Assembly (NCBI GenBank): GCA_001940655.1
Contig: MBAA01000056.1
Coordinates: 2,801 to 13,041 of the forward strand
From: Promethearchaeota archaeon CR_4
GTDB lineage: Archaea; Asgardarchaeota; Lokiarchaeia; Sigyniarchaeales; CR-4
Direction: 5' to 3'
Length of the DNA: 10,241 bases
Made by a program: the position numbers and the translations under genes. The notes below the pieces were generated by a model. That model made no database searches. It worked only from the letters and a program-made list of their open reading frames with translations, and was not told where the DNA came from. Positions within the stretch are counted from its first letter, which is position 1. Every line of letters begins with the position of its first letter. Below, one piece after another: positions 6,019 through 10,241 of this stretch.

Positions 6019-8535
6019 TCGTTTTCTTGCCTTTCCTTTTCCTCTCCACGTTCGGAGTGCCATACCAATGGGGACTGCGGTCATCACAATGCACGCGGCG
6101 AACGGGGCCACGGACGAGAGGATCAGGTCGAGCAAGGGGGGCGTGTACTCGGCCGCCCCGCTCACCCAGTAGTTGACCACGCGGTATGTGACGTCATTTT
6201 CGCGCTTCACGTCGTGCATGAAAAGGGCGTAGCTGTAGTTGAGGGTAACGAAGTCCTCTTCTTGCGCCATGTCGCCAATTGACCCCTCGAAAAGCACCGC
6301 GTTTCCCACCTTGGTGGTAAATGCCTGCTCCTCCGTCTCCCCCCAGCTATACCCCCCCGTAACCTTAAGGGAAAAGACACCGTACCCAGCACTCGCTGAT
6401 GAGGTAATGGTATGGGTTGAAGACCACGACTTAGACAAGGTGACCGAGCTCTCGTTCCCGGTCTCGATGAGCACGGAGTTCTCCGCGGTCCCGAGACCGA
6501 TGGTCTGTTCTGCGGATTGCCACCGGTTGGACCATTTCTGGGCCGCTTGCGCCAGGGTCAAGTACGTCCATGGCTGCCCTACCGTGTGGTTGAAAGTCTC
6601 GACACCGATCTGGGGCGAGTCCGGGAAAACCCGGTTGAAGTAGCTCACGGTGGTCTTGTAGAGGAGCGGCGCGTGCGGGATGTCAATGGTCATTAACGTG
6701 CCAACCAGGGTGACATTCGGATGGGAGGAAACCCGATAGCGATAGTGGTCGTAGTTGGTCAACTGGAAGATGACCCCGTTGTCCGAGCACCCCGAGGAGA
6801 ATTTCGTTGAGGAGGACGTCACCCGAGTGATCGTGTCCTTTCGTGTAAGAGCCTCCTCGACGGCATATCCATATCCTATGCTGAACCCCCCACACCCCCC
6901 CCCAGCCCCCCCGAGTTCTACAGATGCCTCGACCGTGAGGGACCACCCGCTTGTGGTGCCCACCGAATTTTCGGTGGAGGATCCTTGGCTGGTTGTCGTC
7001 CCGTACGACGTGAACGTGTTCGCGAGGTTCATCTCGATCCCCCGGTAGTAGGGAGGCGCCGCGAGGGCGAGCAGGATGCCCGGGGGGGTCGTTGTCCCCC
7101 ACGTTTCGCCTGTATAGGTCAGCTCCGCGCCGTCCCCGTCGAAGTTACCGCAGAGGACGTACAATTCTTGGAAGGGAGCCTCGTGGTGCAAGATACCCGT
7201 TTTATGGCTAGGATCCTGCATCAACAGGGAAAACCCGTGGTTTCCGTCGTCCATAACAGTTGTTTGGACCATGCTCGCGAACACGATCTCGTCCACGCCA
7301 TCGCAGTCCACGTCTCCAAGGTCGAAATCGCCCCCTTGCGTGAAGGCTGGGGTCGAATGATAGAGTGTAGTAAAACCTGAGAGCTTATCGTCAAAGATCC
7401 AAAAATCCCATACAGAAACGAGAGCATAAAAGACAAGCTCGTCCCGCCCGTCCCCATCGAGGTCTCCTACCTTCAATTTTTCCTTATTGCCTCCGATGGT
7501 TTGGTCCGTCTTTAGAAAGGTGTTACCAATCCAGTCTCGCACGTGCCACGTAACCCGTCCAATCTGGCATGAAATGATCTCGTCTTGTCCGTCCCCGTCG
7601 ATGTCTGCGGTTTCCAGGAGCGCTTGGACGGGGTACGAAAGGGGGCTCGTATCATCATCTCTTTGGCCGGTTACAAAATATATCTGATGGAAAACCGGGG
7701 ACGAGAGAGCATCGTCGAACACCCAACACCAATAAAAATTATCAAATTCTATCACGATCTCGTCTCGCCCGTCCCCGTCAACGTCCCCCGTAGCGATGTT
7801 AGGTATGGACCAAGCATTGCTATTCCCGTTATCATCCCACGGGACGCTTTCATAAAGCGGTTGTTTATCTTGGATATCCCAAACAAACCACCTGGCGTAA
7901 TCAATAGATAACCCCCAATTCCAACACTCGAGAAAGACAAACTCGTCCACACCGTCGCCATCGAAGTCCCCCGCCGCTAGCAGTTCATGATAGGAACCAC
8001 CCGGAGAGTAAAACTGGTGACTCCAGGTTAGTGCGAAATCGTGCGCAGCATCGTCCCACATCTTCACGTTGCTTGTATCCGTGCCCAGCAACTCGTCTCG
8101 CCCGTCCCCGTCAAAGTCACCCTTGACGATATGGCTCTGGGGCAAATATTGATCCGGGTAGGGAAATGTACGCATTTCCGCAAACCCGGCATATGCATCA
8201 TCGAGGATAAACCCCGTGGACGAGTCAGGGTGCCAATTTGAGGGGAGCACCGCTATCTCGTCCCTTGACAATATCTTTGCCGGACTCGTCCCAAGGGGAT
8301 GCCCCGCAGCGGCGGTTCGCGGCAAATCCTCGCCCGCGGTAAATACCTCCTGCCGCCCGCTCGCGTATTGGATGACGTGAGACGATTCTAGGAGTGTCAA
8401 ACCCTCTTCTTCTGGCAAGACGATCGCCTCGTCCATTGCCATCCCGGCAAACCCGACGAACAGGCACGGGGCGACGACCACCCACGCGCACAGGACCCCA
8501 CAGAACAAAAACTTTCTCGTAAGATGTTTCTCCAT
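6007..8535 (-). CDS. Exported FG-GAP/VCBS-repeat surface protein with C-terminal membrane anchor
   Basis: This large (about 842-residue) protein appears to be exported and anchored. Numbering here counts from the upstream GTG at 8547, where M5 is the chosen start. A signal peptide (residues 5-37: basic LTRK, hydrophobic core, then AGMA) comes first. Seven FG-GAP repeats carry the calcium-site pattern DxDGDGxDE at about 144, 194, 255, 315, 362, 412 and 468. The sixth has DVDCDG, and the seventh is shortened. Residues 510-770 are rich in Ser, Thr, Gly and aromatics in alternating patterns, as in beta-barrel or aerolysin-like modules. A transmembrane helix (804-831) and a basic tail (GKGKARKRRKK) end the protein, placing most of it outside the cell. 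ATG 8535 is preferred because AAGGAG (8547-8552) lies 11 bases upstream; GTG 8547 would start within that site. It may be an adhesin or receptor; the ligand is unknown. Confidence 0.85.
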   Translation of the reverse strand: MEKHLTRKFLFCGVLCAWVVVAPCLFVGFAGMAMDEAIVLPEEEGLTLLESSHVIQYASGRQEVFTAGEDLPRTAAAGHPLGTSPAKILSRDEIAVLPSNWHPDSSTGFILDDAYAGFAEMRTFPYPDQYLPQSHIVKGDFDGDGRDELLGTDTSNVKMWDDAAHDFALTWSHQFYSPGGSYHELLAAGDFDGDGVDEFVFLECWNWGLSIDYARWFVWDIQDKQPLYESVPWDDNGNSNAWSIPNIATGDVDGDGRDEIVIEFDNFYWCWVFDDALSSPVFHQIYFVTGQRDDDTSPLSYPVQALLETADIDGDGQDEIISCQIGRVTWHVRDWIGNTFLKTDQTIGGNKEKLKVGDLDGDGRDELVFYALVSVWDFWIFDDKLSGFTTLYHSTPAFTQGGDFDLGDVDCDGVDEIVFASMVQTTVMDDGNHGFSLLMQDPSHKTGILHHEAPFQELYVLCGNFDGDGAELTYTGETWGTTTPPGILLALAAPPYYRGIEMNLANTFTSYGTTTSQGSSTENSVGTTSGWSLTVEASVELGGAGGGCGGFSIGYGYAVEEALTRKDTITRVTSSSTKFSSGCSDNGVIFQLTNYDHYRYRVSSHPNVTLVGTLMTIDIPHAPLLYKTTVSYFNRVFPDSPQIGVETFNHTVGQPWTYLTLAQAAQKWSNRWQSAEQTIGLGTAENSVLIETGNESSVTLSKSWSSTHTITSSASAGYGVFSLKVTGGYSWGETEEQAFTTKVGNAVLFEGSIGDMAQEEDFVTLNYSYALFMHDVKRENDVTYRVVNYWVSGAAEYTPPLLDLILSSVAPFAACIVMTAVPIGMALRTWRGKGKARKRRKK
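6067..6137. repeat. 71-bp duplicated segment, copy 1 (anchor-coding end of FG-GAP gene)
   Basis: This segment matches 10171-10241 at 70 of 71 bases; the single difference is C versus T in GGGGA(C/T)TGCGG. It encodes most of the C-terminal transmembrane helix. Sequence to the left of it (the cytoplasmic tail) differs between the copies. Confidence 0.95.
6886..6912 (-). repeat. Clustered G-tracts (G7, G9, G6 on the coding strand) in the surface-protein gene
   Basis: On the plus strand there are C-runs of 6 (6886-6891), 9 (6895-6903) and 7 (6906-6912) bases. On the coding strand they encode a GGAGGGCGG stretch at residues 546-554 of the FG-GAP protein. Homopolymer runs of this length are prone to slippage, and the strand could form a G-quadruplex. 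Whether either happens is not shown. Confidence 0.75.
7126..8118 (-). repeat. Seven FG-GAP repeat units (DNA-level degenerate repeats)
   Basis: Related 25-30-base blocks encoding the DGDGxDE loop recur every 140-180 bases, for example near 7290, 7438, 7580, 7759, 7944 and 8092. On the plus strand they read like CTCGTCTCGCCCGTCCCCGT. The blocks are similar but not identical, so the array is diverged rather than freshly expanded. The short sequence identity could still guide recombination between units. Confidence 0.8.
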
Positions 8536-8550
8536 CTTGCCATTCACTCC

Positions 8551-9069
8551 TTATTTTTTCGGGCGGCCCAAGAGGATGATATAAGACCCAACCGCGCACA
8601 GGTAAAACCCGACCCAGAGGCCGATCGTGTAGGTCCCCCCGCCGGGATAGACTTGGAAGTAGGAAAATAGGCCCGTGAATTCCGTTCCGGGAATCATGAG
8701 GGCGTTGATTCCAATGATCAGGGGCACGAGGAACATGGAAACTGGCACGGCAAAGGCCCCGATGAACCCCGCGGCAGAAATAACTCTCCGGTTGGATCTG
8801 AAGGCGCCGAAAACGCCGAACAAGGCCGCGAGAAGGAAAGGGATGTAAATCCCCACCAAAACTAGAATTTCTGGCGCCACCCAAAGCGGTTGTTCCAACG
8901 TGCGGAAGTGCAGCGAGTTCAAAGGCATGATGGCCACAAATCCGTCGATGATCCCCGGCACATTCCCCTCCATTTTCCAAAACGCAAGGAAATCCCAAAA
9001 TAAACCCCCGACAATGGCGACCGCGATGCAACAAGATCCCGCCAAGGCGGAAGTTTGATATTTATTCAT
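8551..9069 (-). CDS. Small four-helix membrane protein, operon partner of the FG-GAP protein
   Basis: I do not recognise the family. The 172-residue product has four hydrophobic helices at about 7-30, 63-88, 95-122 and 147-167. The charges RSNRR (91-95) and the C-terminal RPKK are predicted inside, with loops 31-62 and 123-146 outside. The second outer loop contains YPGGGTY. An internal CC (13-14) lies in the first helix, but the N-terminus does not look like a lipoprotein signal. AGGGAG lies just upstream of the ATG. The stop TAA (8551-8553) overlaps the AAGGAG site of the FG-GAP gene, so the two genes are tightly coupled and probably co-translated. It could help anchor, export or signal for the large surface protein; this is inference from position only. 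GC content is high, as in the adjacent surface gene. Confidence 0.82.
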   Translation of the reverse strand: MNKYQTSALAGSCCIAVAIVGGLFWDFLAFWKMEGNVPGIIDGFVAIMPLNSLHFRTLEQPLWVAPEILVLVGIYIPFLLAALFGVFGAFRSNRRVISAAGFIGAFAVPVSMFLVPLIIGINALMIPGTEFTGLFSYFQVYPGGGTYTIGLWVGFYLCAVGSYIILLGRPKK

Positions 9070-9221
9070 TTATCTCCCTGAAGACAATGCTTGTGTAGGT
9101 TTTTCACCATTTTCCTATCGCCATACTCCTTTTACAAAACTATGGCAATATACTATGCTCTCAAAATGTATATTAATTGTTCTGTCAGAGAAACCTTCAT
9201 TTTCCCCGGGGAGTCCTTGTA
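9070..9221. promoter_or_regulatory. Divergent intergenic region between the membrane-protein operon and the SRPBCC remnant
   Basis: This AT-rich region probably holds promoters in both directions. On the plus strand TGTATATTAATT (9167-9178) resembles an archaeal TATA box, and GGGGAG (9208-9213) is a Shine-Dalgarno-like site eight bases before the ATC at 9222. On the minus strand a TATA-like stretch reads TAGTATATTG (about 9145-9155). A short inverted repeat, GCCATA (9120-9125) with TATGGC (9141-9146), could be an operator. No gene longer than a short fragment is seen in it. Confidence 0.4.
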
Positions 9222-9335
9222 ATCAAGAAACGAAATCAAGCGAGGATTATCACAGAACCCGGCAAACAAGAGTTGATCATAATTCGGGAGTTTGACGCGC
9301 CCAGCAAGCTCGTTTTAGGGTTCCTTAATCGATAG
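9222..9335 (+). pseudogene. Truncated SRPBCC/AHSA1-like protein remnant
   Basis: This frame encodes 37 residues, KKRNQARIITEPGK followed by QELIIIREFDAPSKLV. They match the N-terminus of SRPBCC/AHSA1 (Hsp90-ATPase-activator-like START) proteins, whose usual start is xITxEPGKQELxITREFDAPxxLVF. Homology stops after LV (about 9314). The frame then ends at TAG 9333-9335, about 110 residues short of the usual 140-160. The rest of the gene is absent, and the RibD-C gene begins 55 bases later, so an internal or 3' deletion is likely. The position equivalent to the initiator is ATC (9222), preceded by GGGGAG. SRPBCC and RibD-C genes are often neighbours in bacteria, which supports the reading. It could be a short expressed peptide, but a decayed gene is more likely. 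Confidence 0.7.
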
Positions 9336-9356
9336 GCTTATTTTAGGGTTAAGGAA
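9313..9356 (+). repeat. Short direct and inverted repeats at the SRPBCC truncation point
   Basis: TTTTAGGGTT occurs at 9313-9322 and again at 9341-9350. TTCCTTAA (9321-9328) is the inverted complement of TTAAGGAA (9349-9356), with a 20-base loop. They lie exactly where the SRPBCC homology ends and could be a deletion junction, a weak terminator or an operator for the next gene. Confidence 0.5.
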
Positions 9357-9379
9357 GCTGATCCAAAATAATTCGGTAA

Positions 9380-9386
9380 GAGGTGA
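9380..9386 (+). promoter_or_regulatory. Shine-Dalgarno GAGGTGA supporting CTG start at 9391
   Basis: GAGGTGA matches seven consecutive bases of the canonical ribosome binding sequence AGGAGGTGAT and ends four bases before CTG 9391. It is too far (31 bases) from the ATG at 9418 to serve that codon. Confidence 0.7.
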
Positions 9387-9390
9387 AAAT

Positions 9391-10020
9391 CTGAGAAAAA
9401 TTATTGTAAATACATTTATGACCCTAGATGGGGTTATGCAAGCCCCAGGAGGGCCGGACGAGATTCCCGCGGGTGGATTTAAGTACGATGGGTGGTCGTA
9501 TCATTATTGGGACGACAGGATGAACAAGATGATGGGAGAGATAATGGGAAAACCATTCGACCTATTGCTTGGTCGCAAGACTTACGAGATTTTTGCGGCG
9601 TATTGGCCAAATGTTAAAGATGGCCCTGACAAGCTTGCTGCAGACGCCCTGAATCATACAAGGAAATATGTGGTTTCCCAGCACCTGGCAAAAGCCGACT
9701 GGGAAAACTCGACGATTATCAAGGGTGATATTGTCAAAGAAATCAGTAACCTCAAAAAACAGGAAGGATCGGAACTTCAAGTTCATGGTAGCAGTCATCT
9801 TCTCCAGACCCTTCTGAAGCATAGTTTAATTGACGAGTTGCACGTGTGGACATACCCGCTCACCCTTGGGACTGGCAAGCGACTTTTCGGCGACGGTACC
9901 CTCCCCGCAGGTTTAATACTGCTTGATTGCAAAATCTCCTCAACAGGAGTCACCATTGCCACTTATGCGACGGGTGAAAAGATCAAAATCGGATCGTTCG
10001 CGCTCGAAAAACCGATTTAG
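9391..10020 (+). CDS. RibD C-terminal/dihydrofolate reductase-fold protein (YwjB/YyaP-like)
   Basis: This 209-residue protein has the dihydrofolate-reductase-like fold of the RibD_C family, NADPH-dependent reductases of mostly unknown substrate. Visible signatures are the first strand IIVNTFMTLDGVMQAPGG (4-21), FDLLLGRKTYEIFAAYWP (56-73), the ELQVHGSSHLLQTLL segment (128-142) and DELHVWTYPLTLGTGKRLF (148-166). The start is CTG 9391, giving (M)RKIIVNTFMTLDG, which matches the family N-terminus MRKxxVxxFxxLDG and has a perfectly spaced Shine-Dalgarno sequence. The ATG at 9418 would delete most of the first beta strand. Family members of this type are common in bacteria next to SRPBCC genes, so transfer from bacteria is plausible. 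It is not a certain folate enzyme, and no folA symbol is justified. Confidence 0.9.
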   Translation: MRKIIVNTFMTLDGVMQAPGGPDEIPAGGFKYDGWSYHYWDDRMNKMMGEIMGKPFDLLLGRKTYEIFAAYWPNVKDGPDKLAADALNHTRKYVVSQHLAKADWENSTIIKGDIVKEISNLKKQEGSELQVHGSSHLLQTLLKHSLIDELHVWTYPLTLGTGKRLFGDGTLPAGLILLDCKISSTGVTIATYATGEKIKIGSFALEKPI

Positions 10021-10131
10021 GCTACACCAACTCAACGTAAACGTACAAGAAAGGCATAACGAACTTGGAATAAAGCAATATAAAATAGAGCTCGTGAGTA
10101 TAGGCCATGGGATTAGCATCAGCCTCTTCTC
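10021..10131. other. Convergent intergenic region
   Basis: A 111-base gap lies between the RibD-C gene and the 3' end of the second FG-GAP paralogue. It is AT-rich around 10070-10090, where the minus strand reads CTATTTTATATTGCTTTATT and could act as the terminator of the paralogue. No gene or RNA is recognised. Confidence 0.4.
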
Positions 10132-10241
10132 CTACACCCTTCTTTCTCTTCTCGCTCGTAATACCGTGCTAATGGGGATTGCGGTCATCACAATGCACGC
10201 GGCGAACGGGGCCACGGACGAGAGGATCAGGTCGAGCAAGG
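10132..10241 (-). CDS. Second FG-GAP surface-protein paralogue, 3' end only (partial)
   Basis: The minus strand encodes a C-terminus of about 36 residues ending at TAG (10132-10134). It reads LLDLILSSVAPFAACIVM, then TAIPISTVLRARRERRV. The transmembrane part is identical to the C-terminal helix of the 6007-8535 gene up to MTA. One V-to-I change follows, and then the sequence diverges in the short basic cytoplasmic tail, which ends earlier. The rest of the gene lies right of the window. By position and near-identity it is a tandem or near-tandem paralogue of the FG-GAP protein, in the same orientation. Whether it also has FG-GAP repeats and a beta-rich module cannot be seen here. Confidence 0.85.
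   Translation of the reverse strand, partial: LLDLILSSVAPFAACIVMTAIPISTVLRARRERRV
10171..10241. repeat. 71-bp duplicated segment, copy 2
   Basis: This copy matches 6067-6137 at 70 of 71 bases and runs into the window edge, so the true duplicated length is unknown. It is in the same orientation as copy 1, about 4.1 kb away. Confidence 0.95.

Noticed and set aside
6683..7102. 139-codon minus-strand frame in another phase of the FG-GAP gene
   Set aside because: It overlaps the same-strand FG-GAP gene in a different phase and is rich in Gly, Arg, Pro and His, as expected of GC-rich shadows.
7126..8118. Regular repeats considered as a CRISPR array
   Set aside because: The repeated blocks are degenerate, spaced 140-180 bases apart and encode FG-GAP calcium loops in frame.
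8225..9034. 269-codon minus-strand frame spanning parts of the membrane-protein and FG-GAP genes
   Set aside because: It is a shadow of two well-supported genes in GC-rich DNA. It is dominated by Arg, Gly and Pro, shows no domain pattern and crosses the gene boundary.

Overview
The window looks archaeal, but that is an inference. It carries an eRF1/Pelota-superfamily protein, a corrinoid methyl-transfer pair of the kind common in methylotrophic and acetogenic archaea and bacteria, a large FG-GAP surface protein with a C-terminal membrane anchor and basic tail, and T-run ends and AT-rich start regions rather than clear bacterial -35/-10 promoters. Asgard or Bathyarchaeia-like lineages are possible; nothing here settles it. 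Base composition is uneven: sampled 60-base lines run from about 37% GC near the left end to about 73% in parts of the surface-protein locus.

Left part (1-3218): the C-terminal part of a uroporphyrinogen-decarboxylase-type methyltransferase is followed directly by its corrinoid partner protein. The corrinoid gene appears to start at an ATT codon right after the upstream TAA. A convergent M20 metallopeptidase follows, and it shares a very short divergent start region with a class I SAM methyltransferase.

Middle (3219-5972): a complete glucosamine-6-phosphate synthase gene (glmS), then an eRF1/Pelota-like protein that lacks both the N-terminal domain and a GGQ motif. The two are probably co-transcribed.

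Right part (5973-9069, minus strand): a two-gene unit with a four-helix membrane protein followed by an approximately 842-residue exported protein. The exported protein has seven FG-GAP calcium-binding repeats, a Ser/Thr/Gly-rich beta module that recalls aerolysin-type pore formers, a transmembrane anchor and a lysine/arginine tail. The gene contains a G-tract cluster and its GC content changes along its length. A nearly identical 71-base copy of its anchor-coding end reappears at the right edge of the window (10171-10241) as the 3' end of a second, partial paralogue, so this is a duplicated surface-protein family.

Between the two paralogues (9070-10131) lie a truncated SRPBCC/AHSA1-like gene remnant and a RibD-C/dihydrofolate-reductase-like gene whose family-consistent start is CTG. 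ATT (613), CTG (9391) and probably ATC (9222) each sit where homologues have ATG, and each follows a good Shine-Dalgarno sequence. This repeated use of near-cognate start positions, together with the duplicated and mosaic surface-protein locus, is the most unusual content of the window.
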